Origin: Argopecten irradians
Lineage: Eukaryota; Mollusca; Bivalvia; Pectinida; Pectinidae
Reading direction: 5' to 3'
Length of the DNA: 64,000 nt
Assembly (NCBI RefSeq): GCF_041381155.1
Contig: NC_091137.1
Span: 15,991,765-16,055,764, forward strand
The notes beneath the pieces were generated by a model. It searched no databases. It worked only from the letters and a program-made list of their open reading frames with translations, and was not told the DNA's origin. Shown here piece by piece: positions 20,730 to 38,950 of the stretch. How positions within the stretch are numbered: the stretch's first letter is position 1; each line of letters opens with the position of its first letter. A program made the translations under genes and the position numbers.

Positions 20730-23700
20730 ATTGAAACCTGAAACATGATCTTGCTAGCAAGTCGATATACGACAATTCCACATACAAATACTGAATAAGA
20801 GATCCCAATCGATATATCGTGTAGTGACATTGGTTGGTTATTCGACAGAAGTTTATCTGGTAATTGTCCATTTTAATGACGATCAAATATTAATAGGTAT
20901 TGGACAAAGGTACATAACAGACTGGGCAGTAACCGGACAGTCCCCCGATGTAGGTCATTAAATAATCACTGTATGACTCTACAGGCTTGCCCAGTGTGGT
21001 CAGTCAAACATATGTTCTCACCTTTATTTTGATAGTTTACAAAACCAACCGATCAATTCACAGGTAATTAGAGTTCTGTGTTGACAGATGTTAGAAGGAT
21101 GAACTTTTATGTTGATTGATTCTACATTAAAGTCTCCAATAAAAGTGTTCCAATGGGATGATTGTCAAAAAAAGACATCTCCTTGTTTTACTCATTCATT
21201 ACATTACCCTGCCTCTTTCAGAAAAAAACCCATATATATTAAAAACCAGCATAGCTATATTACTCAGAAATGTGACTAAAACGTATAGAACATCATAAGT
21301 CAATGTTAATGTGACAACTGATATGTTTAGGTTGCGAACCTGAACGCAATGTTCAATTTTAATGACATACACATGAGTGTTTAAATATCTTGATTCTAGT
21401 ACAAACCTTACTGATAGTCGGGATCCATTGTACGGATGCATTGAATTGAAGATTCCATCATGGAAGTAGTGAGAACGCTAAAGAATCCATTAAATCAGTC
21501 GCCAGCATTTTATCCGTAAAAAACGTCACTGATGAATTCTGGAAAAAAAGAAACATGTCAAACTTAAGTAAACACAGAGTTAAACTTCTATAACAAGGAT
21601 ACTGATAAATATGATATTTCTTGGTTCTTGGTTTTTCTACCAATCTCATTGGTAGGTCGCTACCCCGCGTGATCCCCTTTGATACACTGGTCAACTAATA
21701 AAAGTTGATTAAAATAACTTGATGGTTTAGTTTGAAAGATTAAAAAAATACAACTGAGACAATGCCATGCCTGAATTGTGAGGACATACAACAAATAAAA
21801 CTGAATTTTAGTCCCTTTATTTATCTTAGTACCATTGATTCATGTTAATTAATGACACCATACCAGTACTCGCTAATTAATCAATCTATTAGTATTTATT
21901 TAGTCATCTTAGAAAATTGCGGCTAAGCCAAAGAAGTTTGGAGTAAATCCAGTTTTGGTTTATCTCCGTTTTACATTGATTAGTCGATGTGGCCAAGTTA
22001 GCCTTCACTACTAGATTTATCATGTTTAGTATATCTGGCTCCATTCATCATGTAAGGTCATGTAAGGTCATATAAAGGGTAGTGCCAGTTTCTTGCCCCT
22101 CATCAATGACAGGTTGTGTGGTAAACAGCGTAGTTTATAGATATGTATACCCTAGGTTTGACTAGAGCCCAGTGAACACATACATTACTAACTCATTACT
22201 AACTGATTGTATATACTTTCCACTGATGCTAAATCTTTACACTCATTGTGAAATGTACATTTTAACAGGTTCTTAATCTCAAAAGATATCGGTATAACTT
22301 GGCTGCTTCCTCCTTGATCTCGCGACATTCGTATGACTGACCAAAGTGGAAAGATTAAAATACATGAGTTTGAATTAGAAGAAATTGAAAAAAAAAGAGA
22401 TGTATACTATTCTTAGGTTTATCTCGTACCACTTTACATATGTCATGAGAATTAACTATTTACAAGTTCAATGCACATTTATAATCAATTGAAATTACAT
22501 TTCCTGTAGTTTTCACAAAACTATCAGGAAATCAGGTTGTCAGTAACGAAAGTCCTACATGCAATAAATTATGTTGCTGGTTTAGGAGTTTGGTGGCTTG
22601 AGTTTCTGGTCGACCGTTTATGTAAACCACATAGCAAGTTATACTGGAGTCAACCGCAATGGCTAACAATCTGTATGAGAGTGCACATTTGTCAAATCTT
22701 TAGATCACTGCATAAACTTTCTTTTAATTGTTTTAAACGATAATGATTTTTGTAAGTGTGGACCCATATTCGTTGATTTTAGATTTAGTTCCTATTAGTT
22801 TTGTATTGTAATATTGTAATACACAAGCTGAAATGCAACCGGAGATCTGCTTAATATCTCATATATATCTTATCGTCACACGTCACATGTGATTGTACCA
22901 CTTAAAGATGTTACATGTACTTCAGTTGAGTGTGCGGTTGCCTTAGTCAAACAAGTACCACAATGCACATGCTCCTCCGAGTCCCAGTCATGTAAGTACA
23001 GGCCAGTTTTGGTCTCAGCACGATCGACCAAGTCCTTACTATTATATAATAACATTGATAAAGATTGAACAATATAAACAGACGCTGAACTTTTCAGATT
23101 TTTTTATCTCAAGAGGACTTAACTTACAACTGCTAACGCGATAAATAGTCAGATAACACTCGTGTTACGGTCATTACAATACCTGCTTCAATGTTTGAAA
23201 ATTTCACCGATGTTATATTTGTGGTAAATGATCTTACTGAATCTTTAAACATTTCTAATTTCTGTATGTTACTTTCAAGTTCCATTTACAGACCTATAGA
23301 ATATCACTTAATAGTCTAGGAAACAGATAGGTAAACATTATAATTGTTTAAGCTCTCTACATGAATATTGCATTATATATTGGCTAGGTTGTGTATGTTG
23401 TAGTTACGAGACAATGTTTTCGTACAGTTTGTGTTGTACTTGAAACAATGTGTGTGACACTATTGATTGACAGTGTAAGGCACGCTTCATTGTGTCTGCC
23501 ATTGTAGTAACAGATCAGTAGATATTCCGTTTTAACAGGTACATTATCATGCCTTATATAATACGTTATTGTCTATACTACAGTTGTGTGTAACAATAAT
23601 GACAGATACTACCAATTCTTCGATTTCTACCATAAAGAAGAATGGTCTATTCATTTAGATGAAATCTACCTATCACGCCATTCTTTCTGAAAAGGGGCAC

Positions 23701-24674
23701 AAATATCATGTTTCTTCTTTTAGATTTTCTTTTATAATACCATCAGTTATCATTAGTCCTGGTTAGCACCATTCACTCTTAGAGAAGGATTCTTGTCAGT
23801 AAGGCAGTATGACATTTAAAGTAATTAAACTCGTCAACCTATCAGGAGTTCATGTATATTACTAAATAATAATACTTATTCTACATTTTTATTGAACAAA
23901 TCCAGGACGGGTGATCATTTTATCGAATTTCATAAAACACCGAAACGTTTGAACATACTGTTCCAATGGCGAACTAAACCCAATCCAAGGACAATGCATT
24001 GTACAATAAAATTGGTGATTGAGCATTTTCTGTTTGATTCAGAAGGTAAGTGAAGTCACAGAACATCTGATGGCGAGATTTGGCGAGAAAGAAGTGTGTC
24101 ATCTAAAAAACACAGAATACCTAAATTATAGTACTGTAAGAGGTAGCAATTGCGTTCATCTACAAACAAACATGGTAGGCCATTCTGTTTAGACAACGGA
24201 TGACACAAACCTGAATATAATTCAAGTTTTTTTTGTGATTCTAAAGTATCGCATCAATAATGGTCATACATATAGCGAATACTTTATCATTTTGATAACA
24301 TTTTCAAATTTACTATTAATAACCTAATGTTTGTAAGCGTTCTTGTTACACTGAACAAGATTTCTAGATAATTTAAAATCCTAATTTCAACTTTGACAAC
24401 AAAGGATGTAAATATAAACCAATTTTAAGGCTTGATAAAATTGACGAATTCCGAATGGCCGTGCCATAGAAATAGGATTAGCTGCACTACAATGCATTAG
24501 AGCTATGTTGATAAGTTATTAAAGGAAACCTAAATCTCTAATAACTTTGTACGTACGTATGCTAAAAGGGGAAATTCTATTTCAATACTTGTAGTCCATA
24601 TCCTTGTACGAGGATATCAAAGAGGACTGAACATGAGAGACTTTGTTCGCGTATCCGCGTTTAATCTTATAACT
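20730..24674. other. long stretch with no recognised gene
   Basis: About 3.9 kb of AT-rich DNA with chance frames only (longest about 80 codons). A small duplication TCATGTAAGGTCATGTAAGG lies near 22,050. No exon pair, RNA gene or transposon end was found. Confidence 0.3.
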
Positions 24675-27081
24675 TCATTTATGCATCTACACACTTACAA
24701 GTAACAACTCAACAACCATATTGAATGAATAAGGCCATGTCACCCTCACAGAGGGTGACAGGGTATTTATTAAATCAACAGCAAATGATAATCAATAAAA
24801 TACATGACAAAATTTATGTGAAATACACATAAAACAATATTTGCTTCAAGAATTAAATAAACCAAAAAGCCATATAAAACATTACATGAGTTGAGTTTAA
24901 ATACATGTATTGTAATGACCTAAGGCCTGTAATGAGCTATATAGGCCCAACTCCTGAGGGTGAAGTACTGTACTACCAGTTCAAATGAAATAACTGGGAA
25001 GGTGGAGGCTTCATTCAAGTCATAGAAAATATAAACATCGAAAACCGTGCACCGAATCAAGCCACTTAAACCTTATTAAACCTTATAGAACAATCCTGTG
25101 ATTGCTTACCAGAAATATCTCAGATGCTGATTTAATCGCTAATCGTATGCTACGAAAGAATTTCACCATTCCGACAGAATTCAAGTGGCACCCATCTGCG
25201 AGAAAAAGCTCCAACGGGCTATGGAAAATGCGTTGGTTGACATTCACACGCCTGTCCTCGTAGACTTCCGGGGCCATCCCACGGGGTTTAGGCCGAGTGA
25301 ACAACTCGCATACATAAACAACTACCTTCCACCGCTCATGTAGGAACACCATGAGATCGTAAATATCATACGCAAGCTTCGAGGGGGGGGGGGGGGTAGA
25401 CAGGAATTACAACAATCGTTACCACCAATCTGAAGAATTACAGCGTGAGGTTGAAAATTGTCTAATAAATTACAAAGACGCCGATCATTACGCAGTCCCC
25501 GTACCGTACCTCCTCCAATTCCAAAACCCTGAATTTCACACTGAGCTAAATCAAAATTGTCAGGGAGAATACCTGCACGAATGTCACTAAATAAACGCCT
25601 GATAAAACTATGGCCGAGAACAAGTATTCTTGGCCGAAAGTCTACATTGTTGTGATCCATCTATGATAGTAACATAAAAGGCGTAAACATAAAGTTATAC
25701 TTAAATCTGTGCTTCAGTCGTCTTCATGTGGCTCTTCTAGTCATGCAGCTCTCCCCATCATCCAGACCAAATAGACGAGAAAAAGTGTCTCAAATCTTTT
25801 ACAGGACGAGAAAACAGCAGTTTTTGTCGTCGAAATCCAAGTGAAGGCTAATACCTTGACCTTGTTACATAGTTGACCGCTGAATGTAATTCAAAAATAA
25901 AGTCTAAAAGCCAAATTCAAAACAGGTTAAAACTGTTGAGGAGGAAAATTTCAATATGGCTGCCTGACGCTTAAGGTTCTGATGAAATATTTGGGGTCTG
26001 GGAACCCTTTCGGACACATTGACCAATCAAATGCCCTTCCTCTATCCCAAAGGGGCATAACTCGTACCGACAAAATGTATGTAAAATCCATACGAGGGGG
26101 CATAACTCGAATTAGTGTATATGCTGAAGAAAAGGACATTATTAACACAAACAAATTCTACAAAAATCTAATAAAATAAAACTTGTATTGGTGCTTCCGA
26201 TGCATAAATTAAGCTAAATACTTAGCTGCCTTGTATGTACCGGGGTATTCTGATATCAGTAAAATTATGTCACAGAGATCATTTAAGACTGAACTGGTTA
26301 CAAATGTTTCCTATAATGTCCATTAAGATGAGCCCCAAATTGTTAATATAGTTTATGCAAACTATTTATCTGTGAACTAAGATGAGCCCAAAAATATTAA
26401 TATCATTTATGCATCTACACACTTACAAGTAACAACTCAACAACCATATTGAATGAATAAGGCCACCCTCACAGAGGGTGACAGGGTATTTATTAAATCA
26501 ACAGCAAATGATAATCAACAAAATACATGACAAAATTTATGTGAAATACACATAAAACAATATTTGCTTCAAGAATTAAATAAACCAAAAAGCCAATGTG
26601 GGGTTTACAAAGTAAAAACCGCCAATTTATGTGAAATACACATAAAACAATATTTGCTTCAAGAATTAAATAAACCAAAAGGCCTAGCCCGTATATGAGA
26701 TATACAAAATAAAAAACCTTTATAGGGTGGGAAAGGGCGGGAATTCAAAAATAAAGTCTAAAAGCCAAATTCAAAACAGGTTAAAACTGTTGAGGAGGAA
26801 AATTTCAATATGGCTGCCTGACGCTTAGGGTTCTGATGAAATATTTGGGGTCTGGGAACCCTTTCGGACACATTGACCAATCAAATGCCCTTCCTCTATC
26901 CCAAAGGGGCATAACTCGTACCGACAAATTGTAAAATCCATACGAGGGGCATAACTCGAATTAGTGTATATGCTGAAGAAAAGGACATTATTAACACAAA
27001 CAAATTCTACAAAAATCTAATAAAATAAAACTTGTATTGGTGTTTCCGATGCATAAATTAAGCTAAATACTTAGCTGCCTT
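24675..27081. mobile_element. fossil with split direct repeats (A-B-A-B), Ngaro/PAT-like
   Basis: Four direct-repeat blocks are present in the same orientation: A1 24,675-24,872, B1 25,888-26,232, A2 26,403-26,595 and B2 26,742-27,081. A1/A2 and B1/B2 are nearly identical within pairs. A partial extra A segment lies at 26,624-26,682. The order A1-internal-B1-A2-B2 is the split-direct-repeat layout known for PAT and Ngaro elements of the DIRS order (tyrosine-recombinase retroelements), and an SGNH hydrolase domain has been reported for some Ngaro elements. An SGNH domain lies in the internal part but reads opposite to the A-to-B order. No reverse transcriptase or recombinase was recognised, so this is a broken, shortened relic. 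High similarity of the repeats suggests a fairly young insertion. Two tandem copies of a non-autonomous element is the main alternative. Confidence 0.5.
25083..25660 (-). pseudogene. SGNH/GDSL-type hydrolase domain, element-borne fossil
   Basis: The region carries the SGNH blocks in order: block I with the serine (LGHSFIRRL), a glycine-rich stretch (GFGIGGGTVRGL), block III (LQIGGND) and block V (DGCHLNSVG, with the Asp and His of the catalytic pair). SGNH proteins are esterases or lipases, and a subset travels with retroelements of the Ngaro type. Its place between the A and B repeats suggests that origin rather than a host gene. It appears broken, with about one break. Codon use and length (roughly 190 residues) fit a single domain. 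Confidence 0.65.
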
Positions 27082-30000
27082 TTATGCAAACTGTAAATTC
27101 GTGAACTGAGATTAGACCAGGACTATCAATGCTGTTAATGACAACTGTACATTTACATCTTAAATGTACAAATTGTAAAATTTAGATTGAAATAAGTTGT
27201 GGAGATGAAAAATCAAATATGTAAACAGAAATCCCATTTAAACAAAAAGCAGTTCTGTATCAGGAACTTGGAGAAGTGTCAAATCTTTTTTCACATTTTT
27301 AAAACCTTAATAAGATGAATAGATTCTTATCGAGCTTAAATCAAAACTCATACAACGTCTCGGTATACAATAGGTCCAAATACACATGTATACATTATAG
27401 CGAATTCCAGATACCAACTATTTGGCATTAGACGACAGTTCAATATGTAAATATATAAGTATTGATTTAATAAGATCGATATTTATTCTGTTAAAGCCTA
27501 CTACGGATAAGACGGCGGTGCTAGTTGGCTATCGAGACATTTCCTTATGTGATTACATTGTAGTATCATGCATCTCTGTATCTCTACATTTTCAACGCTA
27601 ACGTACGATATGTATTATATTTAGATATTAACAGCTAGAGTCATTCATTAAAGACCTTGTCATAGTGTAGGAAAGTATTCGGAGAACACCGACCTATCAT
27701 ATAGAGGTAGTACATATATATATGAGTTTTTCTGTGTTGATTTTAACGATGTGTCTAATTACAATAAAATAATGTATAACAGGAGGATAGCTATTCAGAA
27801 TACCGAACACCTTAACTTCCCTGTCAACATGTCTTGAGAGATTCTGGTGCAGTTCTCTAGCACATTTATTGTATAATACATGTTGAATATGTAGACCACT
27901 GTCGAAACAGAAACTCTCTCAGCTCCAACAAATCTACGGACGTTTATGCAAACAGAACACGTTCCTGATATTCACCTTGGCCACTTAATCTGGTTATATT
28001 TATTTCGATATCGATTAGGTTTTGTCGGAATTGCAACGTATGCGAAAACCAGTTACCATCTGGCTAAAGAGATCGATAAAGTGTTTTGTTTTGAAACGCC
28101 AGCTCAACATGCACGATTCATTAAACTATCCACACTTAGACATTTAAATTTTGTTTTATTACTGTTATGCGTGATCTTATTAAAGTACACATATAGCGTT
28201 TGATTTTGTATAGAATTGTATTTGATTACAGAGTAATGTTATCAAGGACCAGCAGTTACAGATATGTATCGCCAATTAACCTATAGATCGATAAAACAGC
28301 TGGTTCTCCGCATTTTAGTCCACTTTTTTCTCTGATAACGGCACTGGCTTACACTCTCACAGAAATAGTCGTCGAATGTGTCAGAATGTGGTATCAGGGT
28401 CAGAGGATACTCGGAGTTTTTTTATTCGAAAAAAGTATTATATATATATATATATCGATCTTAATCAAAGAAAACCAGAGATTCCTTATTTACATCCAAG
28501 GTACTAGTTATTTAAATGACTTATAATGTGTGCCATTTAAGATCGAGCTCGACAGAAAACATACATAGTTCGACTATCTCTTAATGAGTTGATATGAGTT
28601 TAACCGTATAAAAGGTTATGATAAAATACATATAGCTAATTACATACAGATTTCTTAGTTAAACACCAATGCCTTCCAATGGTCGATTATGTAATATCAC
28701 GATGTGACGGGAGACATTTAAATATCACGCTGCCTCATCAACAATGCGTACCTACCTGACCGTGCCCAGGGACGAATGTCGTTAGCTCTCCACATCAGGT
28801 ATAGTCTCCTTCCGTACAGGTAGGCTCTGCCGCCTTCATTAATAATAAAAAAAGTGCGCAAATTGGTGTATTCTTTGTCTCACAGCCAAGTAGGCACATG
28901 TGTATCTGTGTATTGTCGGGTATGTTCAGTTAAGGCTGAGAGATAAAGGTAAGTCTAAAGATCGATACCCGTACATGTGTGTATATACATACACTATCTA
29001 TATTTATACACAGGTATATTTTGCACCTGAGAGGGTTTTACCCTATGACGTATCGCCTCCCCTGGTGTTTCTTTGTGTGGTAAGTCAGGAGTCACTGAAT
29101 CCAGTCCTTTGTCCTGGTCAGGCCAAACTCCATTGTGTATTGCCAATGCTCAGATATACATGTACATAATTATTAGGAACATATTAGCTACTCAGATAGA
29201 ATAAATTATGACTAATACAGTCCGCATTAACTATGTACGCATATCGTTTGTACAATATATAGTGGTGACAGTACACAAATGAAAAAAAGTCCCAGTGAAA
29301 ATCCAGTAGATAGTTTTTCCCTTTAATATAGTTTACATGGAACACCTCGTGATGTATTGAACATATGATTTAAGGAGTGTATTTATAGGTCCACTCGCAT
29401 ATACGGTGGCTTAATCAAGTGAAAGTTTTACCAGGTGTTCTGTATAATTAAGAATTATAATTGAGATTATTCTTTAATTTCTGTATAGAAAAAACTGCAT
29501 AATTTTGGGAACCGAATCTTTTGTGATACATGTACCAACCACCGCGGAGCTTGAACTTCCTGATTGGTTTTGAAAATAAAATGCTTCCCCTTCAGTACAA
29601 TGTAAGTTTGTACCGTTACTTCGATTTCCTTGGCCATGTACTTCGTCTTTAATATGTTTAAAAAAGGAAGAGGAAAATGAGAGATGAGCATTTCGGTTGG
29701 ATAATTGCTTAATGTTAAGTCATAACTACTTTTGAAAATACAAATTTGGTCAAATATAATTTGGTGTCACGTCAAATTCATTTGCTAAACGATGTTATCA
29801 AATTTTTAATTTTATGGAGACAGCTTTCTTTATCTCATCCAAGTTCATTTTTATTTTTGACAAGTCCTTCATGTATAAGATTTAGTTGTGAACTTTAAAC
29901 AAATTACAAAAGTAAGGAGTACGACATGATTACGTCAATACAAACAGAACGGAATGCGAAACATGATATAGGTGTTATATCTTTGACGGCTTTGAAGAAA

Positions 30001-30438
30001 ATTTAAAAGAAATGTATGATCTACAGTGTCCTTAGATATGGTAGTTTTTCAGTTTTGTGGTATTCAATCTTAATTTGGAACGTGTGTATGATAATTATGT
30101 TAATAAGGACATTTAAGTTTGTTGTATACCAAGGTTGAAATTGCAACGTTTTGTCCGAAGAGCATAATTTTCCATTGGATATTGTACTGGTTTCTTACTG
30201 ACCTAGAAAAAGTAACAAAACAAAAATAATGTTCAATTTTTAATTTGTTATCATTTAACCACACGTTTATCAGCACTGATAGAAAATTTCAGCCACAAAT
30301 AGTAGTACATACTGTTCAAATATGGCTTGATGTATTGGCTCCATATGTAAGGTTCTACGAGCTGTGAATTACAAGCTCTATGTGTTAGACCCACTTCTAT
30401 GAAGCATGTCCTTCTGTTTTTTGTCTATGACTTCACAA
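27082..30438. other. no firm gene; weak exon-like segments near 28.8-29.1 kb
   Basis: Mostly AT-rich, with a (TA)n run at about 28,437-28,455. At 28,756-28,833 the minus strand shows an acceptor-like TTATTATTAATGAAG, 26 open codons (GRAYLYGRRLYLMWRAN) and a donor GTAGGTAC. On the plus strand 29,013-29,079 lies between TACACAG and GTAAGTC and is open (YFAPERVLPYDVS). None of these join to other exons that I can see, so they are only candidates. Confidence 0.3.
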
Positions 30439-30474
30439 CCCCCACCCCCCACCCCCCACCCCACCCCCCCACCC
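30439..30474. repeat. C-rich tract (minus strand G-rich, possible G-quadruplex)
   Basis: A (CCCCCCA)n-like run with five or more blocks of four to seven C separated by single A, followed by an A tract. The minus strand has matching G blocks, enough for a G-quadruplex, and the plus strand could form an i-motif. Confidence 0.8.
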
Positions 30475-32458
30475 AAAAAAAAAATAAGAATAATGCTTAT
30501 TACATAGATACCATAACGTTTGTGTGGTAGTAGGGTCCCCATGCCAGTAGTGATGGGACGTATTTCTATGTGATCTTCCCGCTGAAATGACGTTAGCGCG
30601 GGATATCATCTTTTATCGTCATCAATCGCACATAGAAACAATATAGTCCCCCTCCTATGTGTTCGACATTGGTCGTCTGTACTGCTGTAAAGTAATTAGA
30701 ATTATGTCCCTTCGTCCAAAGTGAAGATAGTGGGAAATGCAATAAAATACGAAAATGTTGAACGGGTATCAGGGTTATCCTCTTGTTTACAGTATAATAC
30801 GGTTGTATACAGTGTATCATTCCAATATTTCCGAGGTTTTACTGCATTAAGAATTTGGTTTGTAAAGTCATTTGCAAGAAACTGATATAGGGGTAGATAT
30901 CCTATATGTCGTATGCTAGAAATGTATTTCAGTATCTTCCCTTTCTTAGGGCCAATCAATTGATACTCATATTAGAAATAAAAACACAAATGATAATGAA
31001 ACAAGATATGAACACAGACTTCATACAAAGTCCTCTGTCACAGTCAATCTTACCTGTTTTACGTTTACAACTGAGTGGTGTATCTGAGCGTCGAGAAAGA
31101 GAAACCCAATATTTAAAGTAAGTATAAAGACATACAAATCTAGCGAATTTTCAAGTTAGCTGAGCGGATTTGTGCACAAATACATAAGAAATGTGCTATT
31201 TTGATTACAATAATGAAACTTAGTATGCTTCTAGATAAATATATTATATGTAAATTAAGATTAGGAGCCACCTGAAATCATGTCTTTTTTAGCGTAAGGC
31301 GCCATTCAAGATGGCCGCCATTCAGAATTTTCGCTAAAATAGACAAATCGATATAGGATTGTAAAATATCAGTTAAATGCTAAAAAGAGGTTCCAAAATG
31401 CAGGAAATCATGCGTGTGGTATGATAGATTCCAAAGATTAATATTCAATACCACCAGGATTCAAAATGGCCGCCAAAAGGGTAAAATTAATTGCTTTTCC
31501 CAAAATCAGTGTCCAATTTTCAACATAACCTTTTTTTTCCAATTCTTTGGTGGCTTATTGTGTTCAACAATAGGCAGCAATATTTCAAATATTGGACGCA
31601 CTTCCGGTTTTGCCATAGTCAAAACGGACGCTATATACTGAATTTCCGCCAAAACTTTAAAATACCATACGGATCTTTTACATAGAAAAATGTCGTCTAG
31701 GGTGTGCACGTGATAAATATTTGCTTGCTATTCAACTCACTACCAAGAATCCAAAATTACAAGTTTCCCACGCAACAGAATAGTGTTTCACCAAAGCGTA
31801 GAAGTAAATTTGATGTTTTATTGTATCATATTTTGTCCTGTATTTCGCGCACAGTAAAAGCGTGTATGTCATATCATATTTGAAAATTGTGATTTTTGTC
31901 ATATATTCAAAGAAATGTATATCTAAACGAGAGGCAGAGATAAAACTGGATTCAGTTCATAAAATTATCGCAGATTTCAATGATTAGGTGACTTTTTCTT
32001 GTTGAATGTTACTGTCATAACTAAATTTTCTAAAATACGCATGCGAAAACGCTACAGACTAGTATAACTGTGCGTATATTGAACACTTAAAAATATACAA
32101 AACAGTTGATATTAGTTCTTAAAATGTAATTTCTTCAGTCGAAAGTCATATCCGTGACAATAGTACCAACCTGACATCAAATTAAATACGACGTTCCGTA
32201 GGAACGAAACCGATTCGTCTAGTAGGATTCGATTTAGGGTTTCAAGTTCTAAGACGCCTATCCGTCATGTTAAATAAAATTTGTTCTTAAAATGTGATTG
32301 GTTCACAGCAAATCCTTGGTTCATAAGAGTATAATTTAACCAGAATGTTCCCAAAACTTTAATTTCGCTGTTCACAGATAAGCGTTGAACTATTTTCAGT
32401 TGGCTATATAATAAGAATAGGGTGAATAACAATGCTAAAGTTGAAATGAATTTATTCT
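30475..32458. other. no gene recognised
   Basis: Contains two AAGATGGCCGCC/AAAATGGCCGCC motifs (about 31,308 and 31,463), inside an ill-defined repeat at 31,280-31,480, and otherwise AT-rich DNA. A frame at 30,906-31,121 ends exactly at a GTAAGTATA donor-like site but has no recognisable content. Confidence 0.3.
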
Positions 32459-32818
32459 TCATACACTGATATACTTAAAAATTACTTTTTCTATTATTTT
32501 ACTGAACCAAGAGGTGATAGAGATGGTACGATAGTTGGAAATATCATTTATATCACCTTTCCCTTTGTATATGGCATTAATGTTAGCAGCTTTCCATGGC
32601 CAGGGAATACAGCCGGTTTCCATAGTTTTATTGCAGAGAATGGTAAGAGGAATAGAAATAGAGGGTGTCAATAGTTTTATGAATTTTGGGACAATACCAT
32701 CAGGTCCCGCAGGTTTCTTTTCATTAAGATTAGAAAGCTGATCTTTGATATCCTGTTCAGTAAATACAATATTGTCAATCTTAAAACTCGGGAGGAGGGG
32801 GAAGAGGATCAAGATCAT
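32459..32818 (-). pseudogene. LINE reverse transcriptase N-terminal remnant
   Basis: A 119-codon frame containing the start of a non-LTR reverse transcriptase: LNEKKPAGPDGIVPKFIK (block 0/1), WPWKAANINAIYKGKGD (block 2 start) and SNYRTISITSWFSKIIEKVI. It stops before the palm catalytic blocks. The preceding linker is in another frame at 32,781-33,014 (KWWKIAKSLL and AEHLNTYFSS, typical of LINE linkers). Confidence 0.85.
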
Positions 32819-33053
32819 TAGAAGAAGTGGAGATTGAAGAGAAGTATGTATTTAGGTGTTCCGCTTTTTCAAAAGGATGTTGGAGAAAAGACTCATTTTG
32901 TTTTAGAGGGGGGATAGACGTTTGCTTATAAACAATTTTTAACAAAGATTTAGCAATTTTCCACCATTTATCTGGAGACAAGCTATTATTATTTAACGAT
33001 GATTCAAGTTTCATGAAATAATTCTGTTTTGTTTCTCTAATTAGGATAATAGT

Positions 33054-33836
33054 TTAATTTCGAACTAATCTGTACCTTTCCCATTGAGTAGAAGAATTTG
33101 AATTAATAGTTTTTTTGTGGATGCGGTTCCTCTGTCTAATTTTTAATCTAATCGTGTTTGTAAACCAAGGCTTATCATTCGGTCGCACTGTAACTATTTT
33201 TTGTGGTACATGGTCATTTATTTGTCTGTTAATTGTTTCAACTAGAATATTATTAAATTCGTTTACATCATAATTTTGTGAGATATATATCTTGTCAATA
33301 TTACTAATATTACCATTAATCCTATCAATATCAGCACCATCATATTCATATATCGTTTTCTTATATGCAGTTTGTCTATATACTGAATATGATATACAAA
33401 AGTTAATAAGACAATGATCACTGCAAATTGGAGCAAGAACATTTGTATCCCTTATAAGATGATTGTTGTTAGATAGAACAATGTCAATAGAAGAAGAAGA
33501 GGTAGGAGTAATGCGAGTGGGTTCTTTAATAAAACTGTTTAGATTATGTTTTGTAAGTAAACGGCCTAGATGAGAGTGTGGCTGAAGGTTTGACATATCA
33601 ACATTTACATCACCAGTTATAACTACATCAGTAATATTATCATCAAAGACAATATCGAACATGTCATCTAATTTTCGCCAGTATTCTACATTAGATTCTG
33701 GTCTATATATACACGCTAGTAAGAACTTATGGCTATCTACTGAAACTTCTAACCAAATAATTTCAATATTGTTAGACTCCAAATCTCTTCTTCGCTTACA
33801 GATTACAGTATCACAGTCACTACATGTTCTAAGCAC
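33054..33836 (-). pseudogene. LINE endonuclease domain remnant
   Basis: A 260-codon frame with landmarks of APE-like LINE endonucleases: CIYRPES, the catalytic-site segment VVITGDVNVDM (GD-N), the middle PTRITPTSSSSIDIVLSN (S-DxV) and the terminal CSDHCLINF (SDH). After the endonuclease comes the usual charged linker with PWFTNTIRLKIRQRNRIHKK. The frame has no proper ATG and begins after the first catalytic motif, so it could not be active. It ends at a stop where the linker should continue. Confidence 0.85.
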
Positions 33837-34136
33837 GGGTTTATGTCCTGCACTCGTTACCTTGTGGAGGGTAATAACACCCAGCTCTTCTTAGCGAGAA
33901 ATGTGTGATGTCGCCGAGATTTCATTATAAGTTTCCCTGGGATAGGGACCTTCAGAGATGTACCATTTAAAGTATACACTATCTTCTGTTACAGACAAAA
34001 CAGTACTGGATTTACGGGAGTTTTACGATCCGACCAGTGGAGAATGATATCTAAAGTCGGAAATTAAACTTGTTGCTGTGGACTGGGAAACTCACCGTTC
34101 AAAGAAACTTCCGAAACACTTTTTTTATAAAAATTC

Positions 34137-38942
<4,806 letters not shown>

Positions 38943-38950
38943 AGTAGTAG

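Larger units (their letters stand above)
32459..33836 (-). mobile_element. truncated APE-type LINE (CR1/Jockey-like)
   Basis: Reads on the minus strand: part of an apurinic-type endonuclease, a linker, then the first blocks of a non-LTR reverse transcriptase. Both ends are missing: the N-terminal endonuclease motifs upstream, and everything after RT block 2 (no FADD catalytic block, no 3' tail). At least two frame changes separate the pieces, one near 33,020-33,054 between endonuclease and linker and one near 32,790-32,818 between linker and RT. The element starts about 300 bp after the ATE1 stop codon, in the same orientation. The CR1/Jockey-like placement comes from the endonuclease and RT-start wording; a tree would be needed for the clade. 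Confidence 0.85.

Noticed and set aside
28875-29079. Plus-strand exon pair (CTCACAG to GATAAAG/GTAAGTC, then TACACAG to GTGTG/GTAAGTC)
   Set aside because: Splice motifs are good, but the first segment has a stop in every frame; at best a non-coding transcript, with no other support.
33861-33985. Minus-strand open segment with acceptor CTGTAACAG and donor GTAACG after ATE1 exon 10
   Set aside because: It would fit phase with a donor GTACGAAG inside the last ATE1 exon, but reading straight on gives KLILVRSQ and a stop, which matches the normal ATE1 C-terminus. The extra exon has no ATE1 counterpart.
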